A stretch of 64,000 nt of DNA. Source: Lishizhenia sp965656535 (lineage in GTDB: Bacteria; Bacteroidota; Bacteroidia; Flavobacteriales_D; Crocinitomicaceae). Positions 26,119 to 34,761 of this stretch are shown here, in pieces (position 1 is the first letter of the stretch; every line of letters begins with the position of its first letter). The notes under the pieces were generated by a model. It did no database searches. It saw nothing but the letters and a program-made list of their open reading frames with translations, and was not told where the DNA came from. The stretch covers positions 147,438-211,437 of the forward strand of contig CBFHKX010000005.1 in assembly GCA_965656535.1 (NCBI GenBank). The letters run 5' to 3'. The position numbers and the translations under genes are program-made.

Positions 26119-27335
26119 TTAACGATCCGGAATTAATAAAAGGCCTTATGAAACAAGGCGGACTCTTGCCACAGGAAGAGATGCTTGAGGTTGCACGTAA
26201 GAAAGGTAGTTTATTCATCGGAGTGCCAAAAGAAACTTCTTTTCAAGAGAGAAGAGTCGCTTTGGTGCCGGAAGCAGTTGGGTTACTTGTTGCTAATGGT
26301 CATGAAGTAAAAGTAGAAACCAAAGCCGGAGAAAAATCTAATTTTTCAGATAATGACTACTCTGAAGCTGGTGCACAAATTATTTATAATACTAAAGAAA
26401 TTTTTGAGTGCGATATCGTATTCAAAGTAGCACCAATTACCGAAGAAGAAGCTGATATGTTGACCGGTAATCAAACGTTAATTTCTGCTCTTCAAATTAA
26501 CATCCAACCCAAAGAAATTCTCCAAAAACTAATGGAGAAGAAAATTACAGCTGTAGCTTGGGATTACATGAAAGATAGTGAAGGTGGATTTCCGGTGGTG
26601 CGCACCATGGGTGAGATAGCCGGAACAACATCTGTTTTGATTGCTGCTGAATTACTTTCTTCTTTTAAAGGTGGTAAAGGAATTATGCTTGGAGGAATTG
26701 CAGGCGTTCAACCAACAGAAATTGTAGTTCTCGGGGCTGGTACTGTAGCAGAATTTGCAACACGTGCTGCTCTAGGCCTTGGATTATCTGTAAAAGTATT
26801 CGACAATTCTCTTACACGTTTGCGCAGACTGCAAAACGATGTAGGAACACGCGTGTACACTTCTGTTCTGCAACCTAAGGTACTGGCAAAAGCACTCATG
26901 CGTGCAGATGTTGTTATCGGCGCTATTCGCTCTCCATTTGGAAGGACACCTTGCGTAGTTTCTGAAGAAATGGTACAAAACATGAAACAAGGTTCTGTAA
27001 TTGTAGATATTAGTATAGATCAAGGTGGATGCTTTGAGACTTCCGAAATTACAAATCATAATGATCCTACTTTTGAAAAATACGGCGTAACGCATTATTG
27101 CGTTCCAAATATTGCTTCTCGCGTAAGTAGAACAGCCAGCTTTGCGTTATCTAATATTTTTTCTCCACTTCTACTAGAAATGGGCGAACACGGTGGATGT
27201 AAAGAATTAATTAAAAACCATCACGGTTTCAGAAATGGTGTATATATCTATAAGGGAACACTTACCAGCGAAATTTTAGGTCGTATTTTTGACCTCAAAT
27301 ACAAAGACATGGAGCTTCTTATTATGGGACTTTAA
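26115..27335 (+). CDS. ald: Alanine dehydrogenase
   Basis: NAD-dependent enzyme interconverting L-alanine and pyruvate plus ammonia. 406 residues, with an N-terminal extension of about 30 residues before the usual start IGVPKETSFQERRVALVPE. The NAD-binding core shows EIVVLGAGTVAEFA, and VIVDISIDQGGCFET and HYCVPNIASRVSRTAS are family motifs. The related N-terminus of transhydrogenase alpha subunit is excluded by these and by the absence of a membrane part. It is the last gene of the porX operon. Confidence 0.88.
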   Translation: MINDPELIKGLMKQGGLLPQEEMLEVARKKGSLFIGVPKETSFQERRVALVPEAVGLLVANGHEVKVETKAGEKSNFSDNDYSEAGAQIIYNTKEIFECDIVFKVAPITEEEADMLTGNQTLISALQINIQPKEILQKLMEKKITAVAWDYMKDSEGGFPVVRTMGEIAGTTSVLIAAELLSSFKGGKGIMLGGIAGVQPTEIVVLGAGTVAEFATRAALGLGLSVKVFDNSLTRLRRLQNDVGTRVYTSVLQPKVLAKALMRADVVIGAIRSPFGRTPCVVSEEMVQNMKQGSVIVDISIDQGGCFETSEITNHNDPTFEKYGVTHYCVPNIASRVSRTASFALSNIFSPLLLEMGEHGGCKELIKNHHGFRNGVYIYKGTLTSEILGRIFDLKYKDMELLIMGL

Positions 27336-27468
27336 ATAATTTTAAGCGGACTTCAATATCTCTCCTATTTAAAGAGGGAGTTTTCGTCTAATTTTTCTCT
27401 CCTTTCATTCGGCTAAATTGATGTAATTTTACACACGACAAACGCAAGGTACAAAACCATAAAATTAT

Positions 27469-28086
27469 ATGTTAGTAGAAATAAATCCATACAATATAGA
27501 CAAGCGCTTAATTGAACAGTGCGTAAGCTATTTAAAAAAAGGAGGAGTACTCATCTACCCAACAGATTCTGTATATGCCATGGGGTGCGACTTGATGTCT
27601 GACAAAGGACTTGAACGACTGGCTAAACTCAAAAACATCAAACTCAAAGACGCCCAATTTTCGATAATATGTGCAGATTTAAGCGATGTTTCAACCTACG
27701 TTAAGCAAATTGAAAGACCTGTTTTTAAACTTATAAAAAGTGCACTACCCGGACCATTCACCTTTGTACTAACCGCTACAACAGAAGTTTCTAAACGTTT
27801 TGGAACAAAAAGGAAAGAAATTGGAATCAGAATTCCTAATAATGAAATCGTAAAAAGCATTGTTTCAGCTTTAGGTAATCCAATAGCAACAAGCTCTTTA
27901 CATGACGACGACGATGAAATTTTAGACTACTTTACTGATCCTTATGAGATTTACCAACGTTTTGACGAACGAGTAGAACTAATTATTGACGGAGGAGTGG
28001 GTATGTTAGAAGCATCAACCGTAGTAGATTGTACAGACGGAAACATAGAAATACTTAGGCAAGGTGCTGGGATTTTAAATCTCTAA
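27469..28086 (+). CDS. L-threonylcarbamoyladenylate synthase (Sua5/YciO/YrdC family)
   Basis: 205-residue YrdC-fold protein that makes threonylcarbamoyl-AMP from threonine, bicarbonate and ATP for the t6A modification. Motifs seen: GGVLIYPTDSVYAMGCD, PGPFTFVLTATTE, IGIRIPNN, TSSLHDDDD and STVVDCTDG. The threonine-binding segment usually reads SAN; here it is TSSLHDDD, the YciO-like variant, so the biosynthetic activity is less certain than the fold. A 133-base AT-rich gap with a weak GC hairpin separates it from ald. Confidence 0.82.
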   Translation: MLVEINPYNIDKRLIEQCVSYLKKGGVLIYPTDSVYAMGCDLMSDKGLERLAKLKNIKLKDAQFSIICADLSDVSTYVKQIERPVFKLIKSALPGPFTFVLTATTEVSKRFGTKRKEIGIRIPNNEIVKSIVSALGNPIATSSLHDDDDEILDYFTDPYEIYQRFDERVELIIDGGVGMLEASTVVDCTDGNIEILRQGAGILNL

Positions 28087-28106
28087 AAATCTCTTAACTT
28101 CGTGCT

Positions 28107-28763
28107 ATGCTAGTGGTAAAAAATGTTGAAAAAAGCTTTGGCGACTTACAAGTCTTAAAACAAATTAGTCTCGAAATCCAAGCGAGTGAAATTATAAGTA
28201 TTGTTGGGTCTTCTGGAGCTGGAAAAACTACCTTATTACAATTGATGGGAACTTTGGAGAAACCCGATAGTGGTTCAATTACTTTCAATGATATTAATCC
28301 CTTCAACTTAAGCTCTAAAAAACTAGCTCAGTTTAGAAATACAGAACTTGGTTTTATTTTTCAATTTCACCAATTATTACCAGAGTTTACGGCACTCGAA
28401 AACGCAATTATGCCCGCTTTAATTAAAGGGAGTCCTAAAATAGAAAGCGAATTAAAAGCAAAAGAACTATTTAAATTCTTGAACATTTCAAATCGATTAG
28501 AGCATAAACCGAATGCGCTATCTGGCGGAGAACAACAACGTGTTGCAGTTGCTCGTGCATTAATTAACAATCCTAAAGTTATTTTTGCCGATGAACCTTC
28601 TGGAAACCTGGACACTAAAAACTCACAAGAGTTACATGATTTGTTTTTCAAATTAAGAGATGAGTTTGGACAAACTTTTGTGATTGTAACACACAATGAG
28701 TCTTTGGCAGAAATGGCCGACAGAAAACTAATTATGCAGGACGGAAGAATAATAAATGGTTAA
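28107..28763 (+). CDS. lolD: ABC transporter ATP-binding protein, LolD-like
   Basis: 218-residue ATPase subunit of the MacB/LolD class, probably driving lipoprotein release from the inner membrane. Walker A GSSGAGKTTLLQ (about 35-46), Q-loop FQFHQLLPEF, signature LSGGEQQRVAVARAL and Walker B VIFADEPSGNLD are all intact. No LolC/E-type permease is adjacent, as is common when these genes are scattered in Bacteroidota. It overlaps the next gene by 8 bases. The lipoprotein substrate is inferred from subfamily motifs. Confidence 0.82.
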   Translation: MLVVKNVEKSFGDLQVLKQISLEIQASEIISIVGSSGAGKTTLLQLMGTLEKPDSGSITFNDINPFNLSSKKLAQFRNTELGFIFQFHQLLPEFTALENAIMPALIKGSPKIESELKAKELFKFLNISNRLEHKPNALSGGEQQRVAVARALINNPKVIFADEPSGNLDTKNSQELHDLFFKLRDEFGQTFVIVTHNESLAEMADRKLIMQDGRIING

Positions 28764-29529
28764 TTTAAGTCAAGTTAAAGATCTTTTAGAGCACAAAGTT
28801 TTAGCCTTCAACTCGCAAGACTTTGATTTTATCTCTACAGATCCTATTCAAATTCCTCATCTTTTTTCTCGAAGAGAAGACATTGAAATATCTGCTCTAC
28901 TAATTGCAACTATTGCTTGGGGAAACCGCACATCAATTATAAAAAACGGGAAGAGTTTAGTTAAAATCATGGAGAACAATCCGTATGAGTTTGTTTTAAA
29001 TTATTCTCCAGAAATAATAAAAGACAGTTCATTTGTGCACCGCACTTTTAATACCACTGATCTCGACTTTTTCTTTCGTGCCTTGCAAAATATTTACAAA
29101 AATTTAGGCGGATTAGAATCTGTATTTCGTATACACAAGGAACACCCTGGCGTAAAAGGAAGGATTATCAATTTTAGAAACACAATGCTATCTACTCCCC
29201 ATGAAAAAAGAAGTGAAAAGCATTTATCCAATCCTGAAAAAAACAGCTCAGCTAAACGACTAAATATGTTTTTGCGTTGGATGGTTAGAAAAGATAACCA
29301 AGGCGTAGATTTTGGTATTTGGAATTCAATTAAAAGCTCAGAATTGTACCTTCCTTTAGATGTACACACAGGAAACGTAGCTCGAAAACTTGGGCTTTTA
29401 TCCAGAAAGCAAAACGATTGGAAAGCATTAGAAGAGTTAATGTCTAACTTAAAAAAGATGGACAAAAATGACCCAGTAAAATACGACTTTGCTTTATTTG
29501 GTCTTGGTGCGTTTGAAGGACTAAAATAA
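28756..29529 (+). CDS. TIGR02757 family protein
   Basis: 257-residue cytoplasmic protein of a conserved Bacteroidota family of unknown function, recognised from YDFALFGLGAFEG at the C-terminus, FLRWMVRKDNQGVDFGIW in the middle and DVHTGNVARKLGLLSRKQND. It overlaps the LolD-like gene by 8 bases and converges with the FKBP gene with a 1-base gap, leaving no room for a separate terminator. Confidence 0.8.
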   Translation: MVNLSQVKDLLEHKVLAFNSQDFDFISTDPIQIPHLFSRREDIEISALLIATIAWGNRTSIIKNGKSLVKIMENNPYEFVLNYSPEIIKDSSFVHRTFNTTDLDFFFRALQNIYKNLGGLESVFRIHKEHPGVKGRIINFRNTMLSTPHEKRSEKHLSNPEKNSSAKRLNMFLRWMVRKDNQGVDFGIWNSIKSSELYLPLDVHTGNVARKLGLLSRKQNDWKALEELMSNLKKMDKNDPVKYDFALFGLGAFEGLK

Positions 29530-29530
29530 A

Positions 29531-30421
29531 CTAATAAACCTGCGATAAAATGACATCGTAAAGTAAATCTTCGTTTGGTTTAACATTTGGCTTTAAACCT
29601 TTTTTACCGTACGCTTCATTACTTGGAATATGAATATATGCTTTATCCATTTCTTTTAATCCTATTAAACTTTTATATAACCCGGGTACAATATTGCCAT
29701 CACCTAAGGTTAATTCAAATGATTTGCCTCGCTGATACGAGTTATCGAAACGTGGTTTTGATTCAGAGCTAACGAAATAATCGAGTGCAAGTTTTGAATT
29801 TTGGGCTAAAGTTTTCGTGTGTTTTTTCGATTGCTCTACCACATATACCTTTGTTCCGTCTACCACTTTAGTAGGTGCCATTAGTTCTAGTATCCTTAAC
29901 TCTAAAACGTTGTTTGCATTTGGTGGTACAATTCCTGGAATTCCTTTTTTACCTCGGGCATAGTTCGAAGGCAGAAAAACTTTCACCTCATCACCTACGC
30001 GTAATTCTCTCATTGCAATCTCCCATCCTTCTGTTTGAAGATTCCAACCTACAGGAAAAGCAATGGATTTTTTATTAATGAGATGATTACCGTCATAAAC
30101 GGTTCCATCTTCTAATTTTACTCGATAATCTATTTTTAAAACATCAAATTTTTCAATTAATTTACCTTCCCCTTTCTTAAACCAATTTATTTTAATTCCA
30201 TTCTCTAATACTTTCTCCATTTCTACCTCTTTTTGAGAAAGAATATTTTCTACGGAGTCTCGAAATGATTTCTTTAATTTTAAATCCTCAGCTGCTGATG
30301 TTAGAAGAGTGTCCGCAGTTTGATTTCCAACTCCATTTTCAATGTCACTCGTTTTCTTAACACCTTCTAGCTCACAAGAAAAAACTAAAATCAATAGCAC
30401 ACTAATAAAAAAGTACTTCAT
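29531..30421 (-). CDS. Lipoprotein with two FKBP-type peptidyl-prolyl isomerase domains
   Basis: Predicted periplasmic-side lipoprotein, 296 residues. The lipobox (LVFSC) is near residue 16, followed by a charged linker. FKBP domain 1 (about 70-185) has DVLKIDYRVKLEDGTVYD and GWEIAMRELRVGDEVKVFLPS; domain 2 (about 190-296) has GDGNIVPGLYKSLIGLKEMD and IPSNEAYGKKG. Domain 2 has fewer of the aromatic pocket residues and may act as chaperone only (inference). It is the last gene of the long minus-strand operon, 5 bases after the GldI-like gene. Confidence 0.85.
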   Translation of the reverse strand: MKYFFISVLLILVFSCELEGVKKTSDIENGVGNQTADTLLTSAAEDLKLKKSFRDSVENILSQKEVEMEKVLENGIKINWFKKGEGKLIEKFDVLKIDYRVKLEDGTVYDGNHLINKKSIAFPVGWNLQTEGWEIAMRELRVGDEVKVFLPSNYARGKKGIPGIVPPNANNVLELRILELMAPTKVVDGTKVYVVEQSKKHTKTLAQNSKLALDYFVSSESKPRFDNSYQRGKSFELTLGDGNIVPGLYKSLIGLKEMDKAYIHIPSNEAYGKKGLKPNVKPNEDLLYDVILSQVY

Positions 30422-30426
30422 AAAAT

Positions 30427-30957
30427 TTATTTTATATCAACTAATTCAATATCTACAATCAACACCTGTAGTGGAGGAATATTGTTAAAGTCTCCAACTA
30501 ATCCATGACCTAAATGACTAGGAATAATCATTTTTGCGCGGTCACCTAACGACATATATTTAATACCTTCTTGTATACCCGATTCAACATTAGATTTGGC
30601 AACTTTAAAGCGGTGTGGTTTTTCATTATCTGAGGAATAAGCTATTGTGCCATCAAGTAGTTTAACTTCAAAATGAACATGAGCAATGTCGCCATCCTTA
30701 ACCGTTACTCCGCTGCTGTCTTTGTAAATCCAATATTGCAAACCCGTTCCTGTAGCAGTCATCTCCCAATCTGTTCTTCTTTTAAGGTAGGATTGAATTC
30801 CAAGTTGCTCTTCGAAAACAAAAGACTTATTTAGGTCGGTACTGGATTTTTGACTCCAACCCTTTAAGTTATCGTCTTTACTTAATTTTTCTTTGGTCTC
30901 TTCAGTACAAGAAAAGAGGAAAATCCAGATAAATATGGGGCTAATAAACTTTAACAA
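30427..30957 (-). CDS. gldI: GldI-like FKBP-type peptidyl-prolyl isomerase lipoprotein
   Basis: 176-residue lipoprotein (lipobox IFLFSC) with one FKBP domain (about 70-175): DIAHVHFEVKLLDGTIAYSS, ESGIQEGIKYMSLGDRAKMIIPSHLGHG and a final VLIVDIELVD. In gliding Flavobacteria the lipoprotein GldI has this size and layout and is needed for the gliding/T9SS machinery. Here it overlaps the nrnA-like gene by 7 bases. That it is the functional GldI of this organism is inference; it could be another FKBP lipoprotein. Confidence 0.75.
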   Translation of the reverse strand: MLKFISPIFIWIFLFSCTEETKEKLSKDDNLKGWSQKSSTDLNKSFVFEEQLGIQSYLKRRTDWEMTATGTGLQYWIYKDSSGVTVKDGDIAHVHFEVKLLDGTIAYSSDNEKPHRFKVAKSNVESGIQEGIKYMSLGDRAKMIIPSHLGHGLVGDFNNIPPLQVLIVDIELVDIK

Positions 30958-31967
30958 AACTCAGGTAATACTTTTTTAATTTGTGAAATCGCGTTGGACA
31001 TTCCCTTCATGTATCTTCCACCAGAAGCGTTTTTATGCCCACCTCCATCAAAATACTTTGCTGCCATTTCATTTACGGGGTTTGCTTCTCCAATTGAACG
31101 AAAAGAAATCTTAATTATTCCATCACTCTCTTTCAGAAAGATAGCTTTATCAATTCCTTTAATAGATAGAACAGTGTTTACCAATCCTTCTGTATCTCCT
31201 TTTTTAGCTTCGAAACGTTCTTGCTCTTCTGCCGTTAAATGAATTAAAGCTGTTTTAAACTCAGGCAAAATCTCTAAATTAGAACTAATTGCATAACCGT
31301 GAAGCTTTAATCTGTTTACAGAATTGTTATCAAAAACACGCTCATGAATTTTATTATTTGAGATGCCTTTTTCCAATAAATCTGCAATAATTCTGTGTGT
31401 TTTTCCTGTAGTAGAAGGAAATCTAAACGAGCCTGTATCTGTCATAACTCCCGTATAAATAGCTTCTCCTACTGCTTTATTTATTGAATCTGTATGATTT
31501 TTAGCTGCGATTAACTCATAAATTAATTGAGCTGTAGAGCAACTTTTATCATCACTAAATACAAGGTCAAAACCTTCCTCTTCAGGATTCAAATGATGAT
31601 CAATCATTATTTTTTTGGCTGGTGAAGAAACTAAGTGAGGTTGCATTTCATTACCCACTCTACCGAAACTATTATAGTCAAGACAAAATATAACAGACGC
31701 TCTTTTTAACTTAGACTTTACCTCCTCTGCATTTACTTCTAAAGAAAGGATATCTTCTGTACCTTCTAACCAATTTAAAAAATTAGGAGAAGCATCGGGG
31801 TGACATACAGTTATTTCTGTAAAATAATGTTGTTTCAAATAATGATACAAAGCCAATGAACTGCCAATAGAATCGCCATCAGGAGATTTATGTGCTGTAA
31901 TTACGATGGATTCTGCATCAATTAAATAATGTTCTAAATTTTGTAATTTATCTTGTGTAAAAATCAT
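30951..31967 (-). CDS. nrnA: DHH-DHHA1 phosphoesterase, NrnA-like (oligoribonuclease / pAp phosphatase)
   Basis: 338-residue cytoplasmic hydrolase that degrades short RNA oligomers and/or 3'-phosphoadenosine 5'-phosphate. The DHH part has AHKSPDGDSIGSSLAL, a DYN metal motif (CLDYNSFGR) and IDHHLN; the DHHA1 part ends with the substrate-binding GGGHKNASGG. It overlaps the GldI-like gene, a neighbourhood also seen in other Flavobacteria (recalled, not checked). Confidence 0.88.
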   Translation of the reverse strand: MIFTQDKLQNLEHYLIDAESIVITAHKSPDGDSIGSSLALYHYLKQHYFTEITVCHPDASPNFLNWLEGTEDILSLEVNAEEVKSKLKRASVIFCLDYNSFGRVGNEMQPHLVSSPAKKIMIDHHLNPEEEGFDLVFSDDKSCSTAQLIYELIAAKNHTDSINKAVGEAIYTGVMTDTGSFRFPSTTGKTHRIIADLLEKGISNNKIHERVFDNNSVNRLKLHGYAISSNLEILPEFKTALIHLTAEEQERFEAKKGDTEGLVNTVLSIKGIDKAIFLKESDGIIKISFRSIGEANPVNEMAAKYFDGGGHKNASGGRYMKGMSNAISQIKKVLPEFC

Positions 31968-32021
31968 AAGAATATATATGTCCGTTAGCTAAATTGACAA
32001 CGGAAAAAGAATTTTAATTAG

Positions 32022-32510
32022 CTAGTCTAACCCCAATTTTAAAGCGCGTTTGTGTTCTATTAAAACCCCTACGCATGGGTTTCTATTTTTGCTAGAAGGA
32101 TTTGGTAAAGAAATCGTTAAATACAGTTTTCTTGTTTCTCTATTCACAAAGGTCATTTCTGATGGACTATTGCGTTTTTTACTGTCGTACAAAACATTGT
32201 CAATTTTCCTGTACACTTTAGAACCATTTTCTTCTACTTTCACTACTACTTTCTCATAAATTAAAAAATCGATCTGAGAGTTTGAAGCTTTCAAATTAGA
32301 ACCAAAAGACAGTAAATACTCCATATCTTTCTGAGCAATAAAAACCATCTCATAGGTTTCATTATATTTTAAATATCCAGCCCTAGATTGAGTAGACTCT
32401 GCCCATCCTTCTTTCTTGTGTGCTTTAATAAACTTACTTGGTTTCTCGCACTGTGCCCAATTTTCAAAAGACATCAGTACTAAAATAAAAATCATTATAC
32501 TTGACCTCAT
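32022..32510 (-). CDS. Secreted hypothetical protein
   Basis: 162 residues with a signal peptide ending near FENWAQ. The mature part is basic and beta-rich, with three cysteines (ECKP-like CEKPS near the N-terminus, and NPCVGVL near the end). No known family recognised. It sits 1 base downstream of the lipoprotein gene at 32512-33396, so both likely work in the envelope; a similar short protein with KEGWAESTQSRAGYLKYNETYEM is often found as an unannotated Bacteroidota secreted protein (impression only). Confidence 0.6.
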   Translation of the reverse strand: MRSSIMIFILVLMSFENWAQCEKPSKFIKAHKKEGWAESTQSRAGYLKYNETYEMVFIAQKDMEYLLSFGSNLKASNSQIDFLIYEKVVVKVEENGSKVYRKIDNVLYDSKKRNSPSEMTFVNRETRKLYLTISLPNPSSKNRNPCVGVLIEHKRALKLGLD

Positions 32511-32511
32511 C

Positions 32512-33396
32512 TTAATTCAATTGTGTAATTTGTTCTCTTGCCAGAAAAATCTCTTCCTTTAACTTATGGTAAAGTTCTTTAGAAAAGGCACAATTACTAC
32601 CTCCTTCAAAGACTAAAGCGTTATCTGATTCTGTTACTGTTGTTTCTGAACCTGAACAATTTACTTGTTGAAAAATAGTTTCAAATGTTGCCAAACTCTT
32701 TAATATTTGATTGTTCTCTTCCTTTAATCCTTGCTCGCTTAAAAAGCCAATTAGATTTTCTAACACTAAATTCTGTGTGAGTATTATGTCTTGCAGTTCA
32801 TTATTTTCATCAAAACCTCCAGAAGATTCAAATAAAATATACATCGTTTCTATCCAACCACCTGCTAAAATGAGTCCTAATTCAGTTCCATTCTCATTTT
32901 GTATCATTTTGTCAAAGATACGTAGGTAGTTTTGTGAAGATAAGTCAAACAAAGAATCCGGCTCATCTTTAAAAGTTGTAGCTTTTGTTACTAATTCCTC
33001 ATTGTAAATGCTTGCTATACCTAAATCACTACCTAATTCTTCTAAGCTATTTAAATAATTGATGAAATTATTTGTATTTCCGAAACAAGTTAAATAAGCA
33101 GCGTCTGTTGAGTAAACACCAAAATTTAAAGCTTTTTTATAGTTAGAAGTATACGAAGACACAAGATCAAGTGAATGCATAAGTATAGGCGAAAATGCGT
33201 TATTTGTAGCACGCATAATCTCCAACTGTTCATTAGGAGATGGAATGGCATAAACCACTGAATTCTCAATAACTTCTGTCTGTTTTTCCATATCAGTTTC
33301 AACAGTAATCTGCTTTTCTTTTACCTCCATGGTTGAATCACCAGTACAAGCTGTTATAAATATCCCAAGTAAAAAATAAAGTAGGTTCTTTTTCAT
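32512..33396 (-). CDS. Lipoprotein, unknown function
   Basis: 294 residues from the ATG at 33396, which begins the signal peptide MKKNLLYFLLGIFITAC with lipobox Cys at 17. A longer frame from 33432 adds 12 polar residues and overlaps dapA, so it is rejected. The mature protein is helical and acidic and has a pair of cysteines near residues 245-270. No family name is recognised. It stands in the dapA-to-nrnA operon. Confidence 0.65.
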   Translation of the reverse strand: MKKNLLYFLLGIFITACTGDSTMEVKEKQITVETDMEKQTEVIENSVVYAIPSPNEQLEIMRATNNAFSPILMHSLDLVSSYTSNYKKALNFGVYSTDAAYLTCFGNTNNFINYLNSLEELGSDLGIASIYNEELVTKATTFKDEPDSLFDLSSQNYLRIFDKMIQNENGTELGLILAGGWIETMYILFESSGGFDENNELQDIILTQNLVLENLIGFLSEQGLKEENNQILKSLATFETIFQQVNCSGSETTVTESDNALVFEGGSNCAFSKELYHKLKEEIFLAREQITQLN

Positions 33397-33428
33397 GTTC
33401 ACAAGATTAATGTTTAAGCTTTTTGATT

Positions 33429-34319
33429 TCAAGACAAATTAAGCTGCATAATTCTATCAGTTTCTTTGTGAATAGCTTCGGCTAAGTTAGCAGAAACATT
33501 CACCAAAGGTAAGCGCAAATGAGTTGAGCAAATATTTCTTGTTTTCAACGCTTCTTTAACACCCGCTGGGTTTCCTTCTGCAAAAAACTGATGTGTAATT
33601 GTTAAAAGTTCGTAATGCAACCTTCTTGCATCTTCCATTTCATCGTTCATTGCAGCTTTTACCATACTGCTAAATGCTTCTGGAAAGGCATTACATACAA
33701 CAGAAATAACACCATGAGCTCCTGCAGCAATCATGGGTTGCGTTAACGCATCATCTCCAGATAAAATTAAAAAATCCTTTGGTGCATGTTGAATAATTTC
33801 CATCACTTGCTCAAAATTACCAGATGCTTCTTTTACAGCTACAATATTTTCTATCTCTGCCAACGCTAAAGTAGTACTTGGCAACATATTAGAACCTGTT
33901 CTACCTGGAACATTGTACAGTATTATTGGCAATTTGGTAGATGCAGCCACCGCCTTAAAATGCTCAATAATTCCGGCTTGAGTTGGCTTATTATAGTAAG
34001 GAGAAACACAAAGAATTCCATCCACAGCAGGATGATCTAAGTTTTCTAGTTGATTCTTTACCGCAAGCGTATGATTGCCTCCTACTCCAAAAACAATTGG
34101 CAAAGAACCGTTATTCTCGTCTGCTACTATGTCTAAAACATGATTTTTCTCTAAAGGAGATAAAACAGGGCTTTCACCTGTTGTTCCTTGTACAACCAAA
34201 AAATCGGTACCTCCTTTTATTTGTAATTGAACCAATGCGCGCAGTCCATTTTCGTCTATTGTTTTATCGCTATTAAACGGTGTTACCAGCGCAACTCCTG
34301 TTCCTTTGAAGTTTTTCAT
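33429..34319 (-). CDS. dapA: 4-hydroxy-tetrahydrodipicolinate synthase
   Basis: Condenses pyruvate with aspartate semialdehyde in the lysine/diaminopimelate pathway. 296 residues, TIM barrel. Schiff-base Lys at 163 (AVKEASGN), catalytic Tyr at 135 (LYNVPGRTG) and the GTTGESPVLS segment at 45-54 are intact, and the VSPYYNKP motif is at 105-112. It overlaps the DUF6913 gene by 4 bases. dapF of the same pathway lies 14 kb away in another operon. Confidence 0.95.
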   Translation of the reverse strand: MKNFKGTGVALVTPFNSDKTIDENGLRALVQLQIKGGTDFLVVQGTTGESPVLSPLEKNHVLDIVADENNGSLPIVFGVGGNHTLAVKNQLENLDHPAVDGILCVSPYYNKPTQAGIIEHFKAVAASTKLPIILYNVPGRTGSNMLPSTTLALAEIENIVAVKEASGNFEQVMEIIQHAPKDFLILSGDDALTQPMIAAGAHGVISVVCNAFPEAFSSMVKAAMNDEMEDARRLHYELLTITHQFFAEGNPAGVKEALKTRNICSTHLRLPLVNVSANLAEAIHKETDRIMQLNLS

Positions 34320-34753
34320 TTTAATTTTATTAAATATTTTTTTGTTTTTTCGAATAGAGCTTCTATATCTTCCGTATTCTGAATAATTTCTAAATCAAAA
34401 GGGTAAAAAGAGCTTCCTTGAATACCCACCTTCATCTTTGCCTTACTCTCTTTTATAAAATTATCTAAAAAAGAAGTAGAATTAAAAACCATAGAGACCA
34501 ACAAATCATGTTGTTCTAAAAGCTCTTTCTTGGCTGTCTGGGAATTCCATTTTTTAAATAAATTAAGGTCTTTTCTACAGAGAAATGTAATTGTTTGTCC
34601 TTGCCTAAGATGCTCTGGCAGCTTTTTTTGATCTACAAAAAGCACCATTTTTGTTTGCACACCTCTTTTAGCAAAATATTTTTTCACTGCGTTATTGAGA
34701 AAGTTATACTGTGTTTCTCCGCTATATTTTCCTAAAAATACAATAGAAATCAT
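34316..34753 (-). CDS. DUF6913-like protein
   Basis: 145-residue basic cytoplasmic protein, no signal peptide. FLNNAVKKYFAKRG, the LFVDQKKLP strand, TFLCRKDLNLFKKW and SSFYPFDLEIIQNTEDI match the pattern of a small Bacteroidota family annotated as DUF6913, as far as I recall. It lies between ligA (8 bases) and dapA (4-base overlap) and is surely cotranscribed. Function unknown. Confidence 0.65.
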   Translation of the reverse strand: MISIVFLGKYSGETQYNFLNNAVKKYFAKRGVQTKMVLFVDQKKLPEHLRQGQTITFLCRKDLNLFKKWNSQTAKKELLEQHDLLVSMVFNSTSFLDNFIKESKAKMKVGIQGSSFYPFDLEIIQNTEDIEALFEKTKKYLIKLK

Positions 34754-34761
34754 GTTCTTGT

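Noticed and set aside
27360..27390. Hairpin after ald as a terminator
   Set aside because: The stem is only about five pairs with a wobble and the T-run is short; not strong enough to list.
28756..30421. Terminator between the converging TIGR02757 and FKBP genes
   Set aside because: The genes are one base apart, and no GC-rich hairpin with T-run was seen at the junction.
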